This document shows positions 1 to 13,820 of a stretch of 64,000 nt of DNA, in pieces. A program made the translations under genes and the position numbers. The stretch lies in contig CANXME010000801.1 in assembly GCA_948144175.1 (NCBI GenBank), forward strand, positions 1 through 64,000. Reading direction: 5' to 3'. How positions within the stretch are numbered: the first letter of the stretch is position 1; each line of letters begins with the position of its first letter. Source of the stretch: Closterium sp. NIES-65 (lineage: Eukaryota; Streptophyta; Zygnematophyceae; Desmidiales; Closteriaceae). Below the pieces are notes generated by a model that had not been told where the DNA came from, ran no database searches, and worked only from the letters and a program-made list of their open reading frames with translations.

Positions 1-1350
1 CCTTTACCAGGCAAGCTCCTGGTCCAGGCAGGCTACTGGACCAAGCTAGCTCTTGGACCAGGCCAGCTCTTGAGACCAGGCAAGCTCTTGGACCAGGCAA
101 GCTCTTGGACCAGGCAAGCTCTTCGACCAGGCAAGCTCTTGGACCATGCAAGCTCTTGGACCAGGCATGCTAGGTGGACAAGGCAAGCTCTGGGACCAGG
201 CAGGCTTCGGACCAAGCAAACTCCTAGACCAGGGAAGCTCCTAGACCAGGCAAGCTCCTAGACCAGGCAAGCTACTGGAACAGGCAAGCTTCTGGACCAG
301 GAAGCTCCTGACCAGGCAAGCTCCTGGACCAAGCAAGCTCCTGGACACGCACGCACTTGGACCAGGCACGCTCTTGGACAGCAAGCTCTCTGCGACCAGG
401 CAGGCTCGCGGACAGGCACGCTCTTGGACCACGCAAGCCCCTGGAAAAGGCAAGCTCTGGACCAGGCAAGCTCTTGGACCAGGCAAGCTCCTGAACAAGG
501 CAAGCTCCTGGACCACACAAGCTCTTGGACCAGGCACGCTCTTGGACCAGGCAAGCTCTTGGTCCAGGCATGCTTCCGGTCCAAGCAAGCTCTGGACCGG
601 GCAAGCACCTGGACCATGCACGCTCCTGGACGAGGCAAGCTCCTGGAACCAAGTAAGTTCCTGGACAAAGCAAGCTCCCGACCAAGCAAGCTCCTGGATC
701 AGGCACGCTCGTGGACCAGGCACGCTCCGCGACCAAGCATGCTCTTAGACCTGGCAGGCTCGTGGACCAGGCACGCTCATGACCAGCAAGCTCCTGGACT
801 AGGCAAGCTCCTGGACCAGGCAAGCTCCTGGACCAGGCACCCTCGTGGACCAGGCACGATTCCGGACCAGGCAAGCTCCTTGACCAGGCAAGCTCCTGGA
901 CACGGCAAGCTCTTGGACCTGGCAAGCTCCTGGACCACGCAAGCTCTTGGACCAGGCACGCTCCTGGAGAAAGGCAAGCTCTTGGACAAGGCAGGCTTCT
1001 GACCAAGCAAGCTCCTGGACCAGGCAAGCTCATGGACCAGGAAAGCTCCTGGACCAGGCAAGCTCCTTGACCGGGCAAGCTCTGGACCATTCACGCTCCT
1101 GGGACCAGCAAGCTCTTGACCAGGCAGCTGTTAGACCAGGCAAGCTTCCTAGACCAGGCACGCTCCTAGCCCACGCAAGCTCCGGACCACGCAAGCTCTG
1201 GACCAAGCAAGCTCCTGGACCAGGCAAACTCGTGGAACGGGCAAGCTCCTGGACCAGCAAGCTCCTGGACCAGGCAAGCTCCTAGACCAGGCAAGGCTCC
1301 TGGACCAAGCCAAGCTCCTCGACCAGGCAAGCTCCTAGACCAGGCAAGGT
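1..1350 (+). repeat. Irregular, indel-rich part of array 1
   Basis: In this stretch the 17-bp periodicity is often broken by losses of one to four bases, for example around 293-318, 375-395, 660-700, 1,080-1,130 and 1,180-1,260. Point variants are also denser than further right. The core bases (ggacca, ggcaagctc) remain recognisable in nearly every unit. Degeneration of this kind is common where a tandem array is no longer homogenised, for instance near an array margin. The real margin is not in view, so this is only a suggestion. Confidence 0.7.
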
Positions 1351-2639
1351 CTTGAACCACGCAAACACATGGACCAGGCACGCTCCTGGACCAGGCAAGC
1401 TTCTCGACCAGGCAAGATCCTAGACCAGGCAAGCTCCTGGACCAGGCAAGCTCCTGGACCGGGGAATCTCGTGGACCAGGCACGCTCCTGGACCAAGCAA
1501 GCTCCTGGGACCAGGCAAGCTCCTGGACTAGGCAAGCTCTTGGAACCAGGCACGCTCCTGGACCAAGCAAGCACTTGGACCAGGCAAGTTGTTGGACCAG
1601 GCAAGCTCCTAGACCTGGCAAGCTCCTTGACCAGGCAAGCTTGTGGACCAAGCACGCTCCTGGACCTGGCCAGCTCCTGGACCAGGCAAGCTCCCTAGAC
1701 AAGGCAGGCTCCTGGACTAGGCAAGCTCCTGGACCAGAGAAGCTCCCGGACAGGCAAGCTCCTGAACCAGGCAAGATCCTGGACCAGGCAAGCTCCTGGA
1801 CCAGGCAAGCTCTGGGACCAGGCAAGCTCGTGGACCAGGCATGCTCCTGGACCAGGCAAGATCCTAGACCAGTCAAGCTCCTGGACCAAGCAAGCTCCTG
1901 GATCAGGCAAGCTCCTGGACCAGGCACGCTCTGACCAGGCAAGCTGTTAGACTAGGCAAGCTCCTGGACCAGGCAAGCTCTGGACCAGGCAAGCTCGTGG
2001 ACCAGGCATGCTCCTGGACCAGGCAAGATCCTAGGACCAGTCAAGCTCTGGACCAAGCAAGCTCCTGGATCAGGCAAGCTCCTGGACCAGGCACGCTCCT
2101 GGACCAGGCAAGCTGTTTATGACTAGGCAAGCTCCTGGACCAGGCAAGCTCCATGACCAGGCACGCTCCTAGACCAGGCAAGCTCCTGGACCAGGCAAGC
2201 TCCTGGACCAGGCAAGCTCGTGGACCAGGCATGCTCCTGGACCAGGCAAGATCCTAGACCAGGCAAGCTCCTGGACCAGGCAAGCTCCTAGACAAGGCAG
2301 GCTCCTGGACCAGGCAAGCTCCTGGACCAGAGAAGCTCCCGGACCAGGCAAGCTCCTGAACTAGGCAAGATCCTGGACCAGGCAAGCTCCTGGACCAGGC
2401 AAGCTCTTGGACCAGGCAAGCTCGTGGACCAGGCCATGCTCCTGGACCAGGCAAGATCCTAGACCAGGCAAGCTCCTGGACAAGCAAGCTCCTGGATCAG
2501 GCAAGCTCCTGGACCAGGCACGCTCCTGGACCAGGCAAGCTGTTAGACCAGGCAAGCTCCTGGACCAGGCAAGCTCCATGACCACGCACGCTCCTGGACC
2601 AGGCAAGCTCCTGGACCAGGCAAGCTCCTGGACCAGGCA

Positions 2640-5600
2640 AGCTCGTGGACCAGGCATGCTCCTGGACCAGGCAAGATCCTAGACCAGGCAAGCTCCTGGA
2701 CCAGGCAAGCTCCTGGATCTGGCAAGCTCCTGGACCAGGCACGCTCCTGGACCAGGCAAGCTGTTAGACGAGCAAGCTCATGGACCAGGCACGCTCCTGG
2801 ACCAGGCACGCTCCTGGACGAGGCACGCTCCTGGACCAGGCACGCTCCTGGATCAGTCACGCTCCTTGACCAGGCAAGCTCCTGGACCACGCAAGCTCCT
2901 GGACCTTTCATGCTTCTTGACCAAGCAAGCTCCTGGACCAGGCAAGCTCCTGGACCACGCAAGCTCTTGGACCAGGCACGTTCCTCGACCAGGCAAGCAC
3001 TTGGACCAGGCAGGCTTCTGGACCAAGCAAGCTCCTGGACCAGGCAAGCTCCTGGACCAGGCACGCTCCTGGACCAGGCTAGCTTTTGGACCAGGCAAGC
3101 TCTTGGACCAGGCAAGCTCCTGGACCAAGCAAGCTCCTGGACTAGGCAAGCTCCTAGACCAGGCAAGCTCCTGGACAAGGCAAGCTACAGGACCAGGCAC
3201 GCTCGTGGACCAGGCACGATCTTGGACCAGGCAAGCCCTTGGACCTGGCAGGCTCGTGGATCAGGCACGCTCCTAGACCAGGCAAGCTCCTGGACCAGGC
3301 AAGCTCCTGGACCAGGCAAGCTCCTAAACCAGGCACGCTCCTGGACCAGGCACGCTCCTGGACCAGGCACGCTCCTGGACCAGGCACGCTCCTAGACCAG
3401 GCACGCTCTTGGACCAGGCAAGCTCCTGTACCACGCAAGCTCATGGACCTTTCATGCTTCTCGACCAAGCAAGCTCCAGGACCAGGCAAGCTCCTGGACC
3501 ACGCAAGCTCTTGGACCAGGCACGCTCCTCGACCAGGCAAGCACTTGGACCAGGCAGGCTTCTGGACCAAGAAAGCTCCTAGACCAGGCAAGCTCCTGGA
3601 CCAGGCACGCTCCTGGACCAGGCAAGCTTTTGGACCAGGCAAGCTCTTGGACCAAGCAAGCTCCTAGACCAAGCAAGCTCCTAGACCAGGCAAGCTCGTG
3701 GACCAGGCAAGCTCGTGGACCAGGCAAGCTCCTGGACCAGGGAGGCTCGTGGACCAGGCAAGCTCCTTGACCAGGCACCCTCGTGGACCAGGCACGATTC
3801 CGGACCAGGCAAGCTTCTTGACCAGGCAAGCTCCTGGACCACGCAAGCTCTTGGACCTGGCAAGCTTCTGGACCAAGGAAGCTCTTGGACCAGGCACACT
3901 CCTGGACCAAGCACACTCATGGACCAGGCAAGCTCCTGGATCGGGCAAGCTCCTGGACCAGGCACGCTCGTGGACCAGGCAAGCTCCTGGACAAGGCAAG
4001 CTACTGGACCACGCAATCTCTTGGACCAGGCATGCTCTTGGACCAGGCAAGCTCTTGGCCGAGGAACGCTTCTGGACCAAGCAAGCTCCTGGACCAGGCA
4101 AGCTTCTGGACCAGCAAGCTCGTAGACCAGGCAAGCTCGTGGACCAGGCAAGCTCCTGGACCACGCAAGCTCCTGGACTAGGCAAGCTCTTGGTCCAGGC
4201 AAGCTCCTGGACAAGGCAAGCTCCTGGACCAGGCAAGCTCCTCGACTAGGCACGCTCCTCAACCAGGCACGCTCTTCGACCAGGCAAGCTCTTGGACTAG
4301 GCACGCTCCTGGACCAAGCAAGCTCTTGGACCAGGCAAGCTTCTGGACCAAGCAAGCTCCAGGACCAGGCACACTCCTTGACCAGGCACGCTCCTCGACA
4401 AGGCAAGCTCCTAGAAAAGACAAGCTCCTGGACCACGCAAGCTCCTAGACCAGGCACACTCCTGGACCAGGCACGCTCCTGGACTAGGCAAGCTCCTAGA
4501 CCAGGCAAGCTCCTGGACAAGGCAAGCTCCTGGACTAGGCAAACTCGTGGACCAGGCACGCTCCTGACCAAGTAAGATCCTGGACAAGGCAAGCTCGTGG
4601 ACGAAGCAAGCTCCTAGATCACGCAAGCTCCTGGACCAAGCACGCTCCTGGACCAGGCAAGCTCCTAGATCAGGCAAGGTCGTGGACCAGGCAAGCTCCT
4701 GGACCAGGCACGCTCCTGGACTAGGCAAGCTCCTGGACCAGGCAAGCTCCTGGACCATGCAAGCCCTTGGACCAGGCAAGCTCTTGGACCATACAAGCTC
4801 TTGGAGCAGGAAAGCTCTTGGACCAGGCAAGCTCGTGGACCAGGCACGCTCCTGGACCAGGCAACCTCCTGGACCACGCAAGCTCCTGGACCAGGCAAGC
4901 TCGTGGACCAGGCAAGCTCCTAGACCAGGTTAGCTCCTGGACCAGGCAAGCTCGTGGACTAAGCAAGCACGTGGACCAGGCAAGCTCCTGGACCAGGCAA
5001 GCTCCTGGACCAAGCAAGCTCATGGACCAGGCAGGCTCGTGGACCAGGCACGCTCCTGGACTAAGCAAGATCCTGGACCAGGCAAGCTTCTGGACCACGG
5101 AAGCTCTTGGACCAGGCACGCACCTGGACCAGGCAAGCTCTTGGACCTTTCATGCTTCTCAACCAAGCAAGCTCCTGGACCAGGTAAGCTCATGGACCAC
5201 GCAAGCTCTTGGACCATGCACGCTCCTTGACCAGGCAAGCACTTGGACCATGCAGGCTTCTGGACCAAGCAAGCTCCTGGACCAGGCAAGCTCCTGGACC
5301 ACGCACGCTCATGGACCAGGCAAGCTTTTGGACCAGGCAAGCTCTTGGACCAAGCAAGCTCCTGGACCAAGCAAGCTCCTGGACCAGGAAAGCTCCTAGA
5401 CCAGGCAAGATCCTGGACGAGGCAAGCTGCTGGACCAGGCACGCTCGTGGACCAGGCACGATCTTGGACCAGGCAGGCTCGTGGATCAGGCACGCTCCTG
5501 GACCAGGCAAGCTCCTGGACCAGGCAAGCTCCTGGACCAGGCAAGCTCCTGGACCAGGCACGCTCCTGGACCAGGCAAGCTCCTAGACCAGGCAAGCTCC

Positions 5601-5970
5601 TGGACCAGACAAGCTCCTAGACCAGGCAAACTCGTGAACCAGGCAAGCTCCTGGACCATGCAAGCTCCTGGACTAGGTAAGCTCTTGGACCAGGCACGCT
5701 CTTGGACCAGGCAAAGCTCCTGGACCATGCAAGCTCCTGTACTAGGCAAGCTCGTGGACCAGGCACGCTCCTGGACCAGGCAAGCTCCTAGATTAGGCAA
5801 GCTACGGGACCAAGCAAGCTCCTCGAACTGGCAAGCTCCTGGACCAGGCAAACTCGTGCACCAAGCAAGCTCGTGGACCAGACAAGCACCTAGACTAGGC
5901 AAGCTCCTAGACCATGCAAACTCCTGAACCAGGCAAGCTCCTCTACCAGGCAAGTTCGCGGATCACGCAC
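2640..5970 (+). repeat. Array 1 higher-order block A, copy 1
   Basis: This block of variant 17-mers carries several rare words that recur in the same order elsewhere. They are gacctttcatgcttct (2,902 and 3,446), cttggccgaggaacg (about 4,054), ggaccatacaagc (about 4,786) and gttcgcggatcacg (about 5,954). The same series appears about 5.86 kb downstream, and most of it again from about 17.3 kb. The boundaries are approximate because flanking units are also similar. Confidence 0.65.
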
Positions 5971-6179
5971 GCTCTTGGACCAGGCAACCTCCTGGACCAG
6001 GCAAGCTCCTGGACCAGGCAAGCTCCTGGACCAGGCAAGCTCCTAGACCGGGCAAGCTCCTGGACCAGGCAAGCTCGTGGACCAGGCAAGCTCGTGGACC
6101 AGGCAAGCTCGTGGACCAGGCAAGCTCCTGGACCAGGCAAGCTCCTGGACCAGGCAGGCTCGTGGACCAGGCAAGCTCC

Positions 6180-6880
6180 TGGACCAGGCACCCTCGTGGA
6201 CCAGGCACGATTCCGGACCAGGCAAGCTCCTTGACGAGGCAAGCTCCCGGACCAGGCAAGCTCTTGGACCTGGCAAGCTCCTGGACCACGCAAGCTCTTG
6301 GACCAGGCACGCTCCTTCAGAAGGCAAGCTCTTGGACCAGGCAGGCTTCTCGACCAAGCAAGCTCCTGGACCTGGCAAGCTCCTGGACCAGGAAAGCTCC
6401 TGGACCAGGCAATCTCCTTGACCGGGCAAGCTCTTGGACCATTCACGCTCCAGGACCAAGCAAGCTCTTGGACCAGGCAAGCTGTTAGACCAGGCAAGCT
6501 CCTAGACCAGGCAGGCTCCTAGACCACGCAAGCTCCTGGACCACGCAAGCTCCTGGACCAAGCAAGCTCCTGGACCAGGCAAACTCGTGGACCAGGCAAG
6601 CTCATGGACCAGGCAAGCTCCTGGACCAGGCAAGCTCCTAGACCAGGCAAGCTCCTGGACCAGGCAAGCTCTTGGACCAGGCAAATTCGTGGACCAGGCA
6701 AGCTCCTGAACCACGCAAACACGTGGACCAGGCACGCTCCTGGACCAGGCAAGCTCCTGGAACAGGCAAGATCCTAGACCAGGCAAGCTCCTGGACCATG
6801 CAAGCTCCTGGACCGGGCAATCTTGTGGACCAGGCACGCTCCTGGACCAAGCAAGCTCCTGGACCAGGCAAGCTCCTGGA
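6180..6880 (+). repeat. Array 1 higher-order block of about 1.52 kb spacing, copy 1
   Basis: The variant series opens with the word caccctcgtggacc at about 6,188 and continues to aagctgttagacc at about 6,479. It recurs at about 7,712 and 8,002, a shift of about 1,523-1,525 bp. The same opening word also occurs at about 838, 3,776, 7,526 and 9,591, so it marks a frequently copied sub-block. Confidence 0.55.
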
Positions 6881-7704
6881 CCAGGCCAGCTCTTGGACCA
6901 GGCACGCTCCTGGACCAAGCAAGCACTTGGACCAGGCAAGTTGTTGGACCAGGCAAGCTCCTAGATTTTGCAAGCTCCTTGACCAGGCAAGCTTGTGGAC
7001 CAAGCACGCTCCTGGTAAGGTCCTGGACCAGGCAAGCTCCAAGACAAGGCAGGCTCCTGGACCAGGCAAGCTCCTAGACCAGGCAAGCTCCTGGACCAGG
7101 GAAGCTCCTGGACCACGCAAGCTCCTGGACCAGGCAAGCTCCTGGAACATGCAAGCTCCTGGACCAGGCAAGCTCCTGGACCAGGCAAGCTCTTCGACCA
7201 GGAAAGCTCTTGGACCAGGCAAGCTCCGGGACCAGGCAAGCTCATGGACCAGGCAAGCTCCTGGACCAGGGAAGCTCCTGGACCACGCAAGCTCCTGGAC
7301 CAGGCAAGATCCTGGACATGGCAAGCTCTTGGACCAGGCAAGCTCTTGGACCAGGCAAGCTCGTGGACCAGGCATGCTCCTGGACCAGGCAAGATCCTAG
7401 ACCAGGCAAGCTCCTGGACCAGGCAAGCCCTGGATCAGGCAAGCTCCTGGACCAGGCACGCTCCTGGACCAGGCAAGCTCCTGGACTAGGCAAGCTCCTG
7501 GACCAGGCAAGCTCCTGGACCAGGCACCCTCGTGGACCAGGCACGATTCCGGACCAGGCAAGCTCCTTGACCAGGCAAGCTCCTAGACCAGGCAAGCTCC
7601 TAGACCAGGCAAGCTCCTGGACCAGGCAGGCTTGTGGACCAGGCACGCTCATGGACCAGGCAAGCTACTGGACTAGGCAAGCTCCTGGACCAGGCAAGCT
7701 CCTG

Positions 7705-8400
7705 GACCAGGCACCCTCGTGGACCAGGCACGATTCCGGACCAGGCAAGCTCCTTGACCAGGCAAGCTCCTGGACCACGCAAGCTCTTGGACCTGGCAAG
7801 CTCCTGGACCACGCAAGCTCTTGGACCAGACACGCTCCTGGACGAGGCAAGCTCTTGGACCAGGCAGGCTTCTGGACCAAGCAAGCTCCTGGACCAGGCA
7901 AGCTCCTGTACCAGGAAAGCTCCTGGACCAGGCAAGCTCCTTGACCGGGCAAGCTCTTGGACCATTCACGCTCCTGGACCAAGCAAGCTCTTGGACGAGG
8001 CAAGCTGTTAGACCAGGCAAGCTCTTAGACCAGGCAGGCTCCTAGACCACGCAAGCTCCTGGACCACGCAAGCTCCTGGACCAAGCAAGCTCCCGGACTA
8101 GGCAAACTTGTGGACCAGGCAAGCTCCTGGACCAGGCAAGCTCCTGGACCAGGCAAGCTCCTAGACCACGCAAGCTCCTGGACCAGGCAAGCTCTTGGAC
8201 CACGCAAATTCGTGGACCAGGCAAGCTCCTGAACCACACAAACACATGGACCAGGCACGCTCCTGGACCAGGCAAGCTCCTCGACCAGGCAAGATCCTAG
8301 ACCTGGCAAGCTCCTGGACCAGGCAAGCTCCTGGACCGGGCAATCTCGTGGACCAGGCACGCTCCTGGACCAAGCAAGCTCCTGGACCAGGCAAGCTGTT
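7705..8400 (+). repeat. Array 1 higher-order block of about 1.52 kb spacing, copy 2
   Basis: This is the downstream copy of the variant series that starts at about 6,180. Both copies share the order caccctcgtgg, cgattccgg, ggacctgg, accattcacgctcc, gctgttagacc and aggcaggctcctagacc. They differ by scattered single-base changes. Confidence 0.55.
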
Positions 8401-8499
8401 AGACCAGGCAAGTTCCTGGACCAGGCAAGCTCCTGGACCAGGCACGCTCCTGGACCAGGCAAGCTCCTGGACCAGGCAAGCTCCTGGACCAGGCAAGCT

Positions 8500-11400
8500 C
8501 GTGGACCAGGCATGCTCCTGGACCAGGCAAGATCCTAGACCAGGCAAGCTCCTGGACCAGCAGGCGCCTGGATCAGGCAAGCTCCTGGACCAGGCACGCT
8601 CCTGGACCAGGCAAGCTGTTAGACCAGGCAAGCTCATGGACCAGGCACGCTCCTGGACCAGGCACGCTCCTGGACCAGGCACGCTCCTGGACCAGGCACG
8701 CTCCTGGACCAGGCACGCTCCTGGACCAGGCAAGCTCCTGGACCACGCAAGCTCCTGGACCTTTCATGCTTCTCGACCAAGCAAGCTCCTGGACCAGGCA
8801 AGCTCCTGGACCACGCAAGCTCTTGGACCAGGCACGCTCCTCGACCAGGCAAGCACTTGGACCAGGCAGGCTTCTGGACCAAGCAAGCTCCTGGACCAGG
8901 CAAGCTCCTGGACCAGGCACGCTCCTGGACCAGGCTAGCTTTTGGACCAGGCAAGCTCTTGGACTAGGCAAGCTCCTGGACCAAGCAAGCTCCTGGACCA
9001 GGCAAGCTCCTAGACCAGGCAAGCTCCTGGACGAGGCAAGCTCTTGGACCAGGCACGCTCGTGGACCAGGCACGATCTTGGACCAGGCAAGCCCTTGGAC
9101 CAGGTAGGCTCGTGGATCAGGCATGCTCCTAGACCAGGCAAGCTCCTGGACCAGGCAAGCTCCTGGACCAGGCAAGCTCCTAAACCAGGCACGCTCCTGG
9201 ACCAGGCACGCTCCTGGACTATGAACGCTCCTGGACCAGGCACGCTCCTAGACCAGGCACGCTCTTGGACCAGGCAAGCTCCTGGACCACGCAAGCTCAT
9301 GGACCTTTCATGCTTCTCGACCAAGCAAGCTCCAGGACCAGGCAAGCTCCTGGACCACGCAAGCTCTTGGACCAGGCACGCTCCTCGACCAGGCAAGCAC
9401 TTGGACCAGGCAGGCTTCTGGACCAAGCAAGCTCCTGGACCAGGCAAGCTCCTGGACTAGGCACGCTCCTGGACCAGGCAAGCTCGTGGACCAGGCAAGC
9501 TCGTGGACAAGGCAAGCTCGTGGACCAGGCAAGCTCCTGGAGCTCCTGGACCAGGGAGGCTCGTGGACCAGGCAAGCTCCTGGACCAGGCACCCTCGTGG
9601 ACCAAGCACGATTCTGGACCAAGCAAGCTCCTTGACCAGGCAAGCTCCTGGACCACGCAAGCTCTTGGACCTGGCAAGCTTCTGGACCAAGGAAGCTCCT
9701 GGACCAGGCACACTCCTGGACCAAGCACGCTCATGGACCAGGCAAGCTCCTGGATCAAGCAAGCTCCTGCACCAAGCAAGCTCCTGGACCAGGCACGCTC
9801 GTGGACCAGGCAAGCTCCTGGACAAGGCAAGCTACTGGACCACGCAATCTCTTGGACAAGGCATGCTCTTGGACCAGGCAAGCTCTTGGCCGAGGAACGC
9901 TTCTGGACCAAGCAAGCTCCTGGACCAGGCAAGCTCCTGGACCAGCAAGCTCGTAGACCAGGCAAGCTCCTGGACCAGGCAAGCTCCTGGACCACGCAAG
10001 CTCCTGGACTAGGCAAGCTCTTGGTCCAGGCAAGCTCCTGGACAAGGCAAGCTCCTGGACCTGGCAAGCTCCTCGACCAGGCACGCTCCTCGACCAGGCA
10101 CGCTCTTCGACCAGGCAAGCTCTTGGACTAGGCACGCTCCTGGACCAAGCAAGCTCTTGGACCAGGCAGGCTTCTGGACCAAGCAAACTCCAGGACCAGG
10201 CACACTCCTTGACCAGGCACGCTCCTCGACAAGGCAAGCTCCTGGAAAAGACAAGCTCCTGGACCACGCAAGCTCCTAGACCAGGCACACTCCTGGACCA
10301 GGCACGCTCCTGGACTAGGCAAGCTCCTAGACCAGGCAAGCTCCTGGACAAGGCAAGCTCGTGGACCACTCACGCTCCTGGACCACACAAGCTCCTAGAC
10401 TAGGCAAGCTCCTGGACGAGGCAAGCTCCTGGACAAGGCAAACTCGTGGACCAGGCACGCTCCTGGACCAAGCAAGATCCTGGACAAGGCAAGCTCATGG
10501 ACGAAGCAAGCTCCTGGATCACGCAAGCTCCTGGACCAAGCAAGCTCCTGGATCACGCAAGCTCCTGGACCAGGCAAGCTCCTAGATCAGGCAAGGTCGT
10601 GGACCAGGCAAGCTCCTGGACCAGGCACGCTCCTGGACTAGGCAAGCTCGTAGACCAGGCAAGCTCCTGGACCACGCAAGCCCTTGGACCAGGCAAGCTC
10701 TTGGACCATACAAGCTCTTGGAGCAGGAAAGCTCTTGGACCAGGCAAGCTCGTGGACCAGGCATGCTCCTGGACCAAGCAACCTCCTGGACCACGCAAGC
10801 TCCTGGACCAGGCAAGCTCGTGGACCAGGCAAGCTCCTAGACCAGGCAAGCTCCTGGACCAGGCAAGCTCGTGGACCAAGCAAGCACGTAGACCAGGCAA
10901 GCTCCTGGACCAGGCAAGCTCATGGACCAAGCAAGCTCATGGACCAGGCAGGCTCGTGGACCAGGCACGCTCCTGGACTAAGCAAACTCCTGGACCAGGC
11001 AAGCTTCTGGACCACGGAAGCTCTTGGACTAGGCACGCACCCGGACCAGGCAAGCTCTTGGATCTTTCATGCTTCTCGACCAAGCAAGCTCCTGGACCAG
11101 GCAAGCTCCTGGACCACGCAAGCTCTTGGACCAGGCACGCTCCTCGACCAGGCAAGCACTTGGACCAGGCAGGCTTCTAGACCAAGCAAGCTCCTGGACC
11201 AGGCAAGCTCCTGGACCAGGCACGCTCATGGACCAGGCAAGCTTTTGGACCAGGCAAGCTCTTGGACCAGGTAAGCTCCTGGACCAAGCAAGCTCCTGGA
11301 CCAGGAAAGCTCCTAGACCAGGCAAGATCCTGGACGAGGCAAGCTGCTGGACCAGGCACGCTCGTGGACCAGGCACAATCTTGGACGAGGCAAGCCCTTG

Positions 11401-11905
11401 GACCAGGCAGGCTCGTGGATCAGGCACGCTCCTGGACCAGGCAAGCTCCTGGACTAGGCAAGCTCCTAGACCAGGCAAGCTCCTGGACCAGGCACGCTCC
11501 TGGACCAGGCAAGCTCCTAGACCAGGCAAGCTCCTGGACCAGACAAGCTCCTGGACCAGGCAAACTCGTGAACCAGGCAAGCTCCTGGACCATGCAAGCT
11601 CCTGGACCAGGTAAGCTCTTGGACCAGGCACGCTCCTGGACCAGGCAAGCTCCTGGACCATGCAAGCTCCTGTACTAGGCAAGCTCGTGGACCAGGCACG
11701 CTCCTGGACCAGGCGAGCTCCTAGATTAGGCAAGCTACTGGACCAAGCAAGCTCCTGGACCTGGCAAGCTCCTGGACCAGGCAAACTCGTGCACCAAGCA
11801 AGCTCGTGGACCAGACAAGGACCTGGACTAGGCAAGCTCCTGGACCAGGCAAACTCCTGGACTAGGCAAGCTCCTCTACCAGGCAAGTTCGCGGATCACG
11901 CACGC
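8500..11905 (+). repeat. Array 1 higher-order block A, copy 2
   Basis: The rare words of copy 1 recur in the same order: gacctttcatgcttct at 8,758 and 9,302 (both shifted 5,856 bp), cttggccgaggaacg at about 9,885 (shifted 5,831 bp), ggaccatacaagc at about 10,703 and gttcgcggatcacg at about 11,886. The drift in spacing shows that whole 17-bp units have been gained or lost since the duplication. Confidence 0.65.
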
Positions 11906-13820
11906 TCTTGGACCAGGCAACCTCCTGGACCAGGCAACCTCCTGGACCAGGCAAGCTCCTAGACCGGGCAAGCTCCTGGACTAGGCAAGCTCGTAGACCA
12001 GGCAAGCTCGTGGACAAGGCAAGCTCGTGGACCAGGCAAGCTCCTGGACCAGGCAAGCTCCTGGACCAGGCAGGCTCGTGGACCAGGCAAGCTCCTGGAC
12101 CAGGCAAGCTCCTGGACCAGGCAAGCTCCTGGACCAGGCAAGCTCCTAGACCGGGCAAGCTCCTGGACTAGGCAAGCTCGTAGACCAGGCAAGCTCGTGG
12201 ACAAGGCAAGCTCCTGGACCTGGCAAGCTACTGGACCAGGAAAGCTCCAAGACAAGGCAGGCTGCTGGACCAGGCAAGCTCCTAGACTAGGCAAGCTCCT
12301 GGACCAGGGAAGCTCCCGGACCAGGCAAGCTCCTGGACCAGGCAAGATCCTGGACCAGGCAAGCTCTTGGACCAGGCAAGCTCTTGGACCAGGCAAGCTC
12401 GTGGACCAGGCATGCTCCTGGACCAGGCAAGTCCTGGACCAGGCAAGTCCTGGATCAGGCAAGCTCCTGGACCAGGCACGCTCCTGGTTCAGGCAAGCTG
12501 TTAGACCAGGCAAGCTCCTAGACCAGGCAAGCTCCTGGACCAAGCACGCCCCTGGACCAGGCAAGCTCCTGGACCAGGCAAGCTCTTGGACCAGGCAAGC
12601 TCGTGGACCAGGCATGCTCCTGGACCAGGCAAGATCCTAGTCCAGGCAAGCTCCTGGACCAGGCAAGCTCCTGGATCAGGCTAGCTCCTGGACCAGGCAC
12701 GCTCCTGGACCAGGCAAGCTGTTAGACCAGGCAAGCTCCTGGACCAGGCACGCTCCTGGACCAGGCACGCTCCTGGACCAGGCACGCTCCTGGACCAGGC
12801 ATGCTCCTGGACCAGGCACGCTCCTGGACCAGGCAAGCTCCTGGACCAGGCAATGTCCTGCACTAGGCAAGCTCCTGGACCAGGCAAGCTCCAGGACCAG
12901 GCAGGCTCCTGGACCAGGCAAGCTCCTGGACCAGGCATGCTCCTGAACCAGGCAAGCTCCTGGACTAGGCAAGCTCCTGGACCAGGCAAGCTACTGGATC
13001 AGGCAAGCTCCTGGACTAGGCACGCTCCTGGACCAGGCAAGCTGTTAGACCAGGCAAGCTCCTGGACCAGGCGCGCTCCTGGACCAGGCACGCTCCTGGA
13101 CCAGGCACGCTCCTGGACCAGGCACGCTCCTGGACCAGGCACGCTCCTGGACCAGGCACGCTCCTGGACTAGGCAAGCTCCTGGACCAGGCAAGCTCCTG
13201 GACCAGGCAAGCTCCTGGACTAGGCAAGCTCCTTGACCAGGCAAGCTCCTGGACTAGGCAAGCTCCTGGACCAGGCAAGCTCTTGGACAAGGCACGCTCC
13301 TTAACCAGGCAAGCTCTTGAACCAGGCAGGCTTCTGGACCAAGCAAGCTCCTGGACCAGGCAAGCTCTTGGACCAGGCAGGCAAGCTCTTGGACCAGGCA
13401 AGCTCCTGGATCAGGCAAGCTCCTAGACCAGGCACGCTCTTGGACCAGGCAATCTGTTAGACCAGGCAAGCTCCTGGACCAGGCACGCTCCTGTACCAGG
13501 CACGCTCCTGGACCATGCACGCTCCAGGACCAGGCACGCTCCTGGACCAGGCAAGCTCCTGGACCAGGCAAGCTCCTGGACTAGGCAAGCTCCTGCACCA
13601 GGCAAGCTCCTGGACAAGGCACGCTCCTGGACTAGGCAAGCTCCTGGACCAGGCAAGCTCCTGGACTAGGCAAGCTCCTGGACCAGGCAAGCTCTTGGAC
13701 AAGGCACGCTTCTTAACCAGGCAAGCTCTTGGACCAGGCAGGCTTCGGGACCAAGCAAGCTCCTGGACAAGACACGTTCCTGGAACAGGCAAGCTCGTTG
13801 ACCAGGCAAGCTCCTAAACC
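10742..13820 (+). repeat. Array 1 tandem duplication of 3.08 kb, copy 1
   Basis: This copy begins at the word ctcgtggaccaggcatgc and runs to gcttcgggaccaagc at about 13,742. The marker gatctttcatgc at 11,061 recurs at 14,140, exactly 3,079 bp away, and gcggatcacg recurs with the same spacing. Copy 2 follows immediately, so this is a direct tandem duplication. It overlaps the downstream part of higher-order block A copy 2, showing that the duplication came after that block formed. Confidence 0.75.
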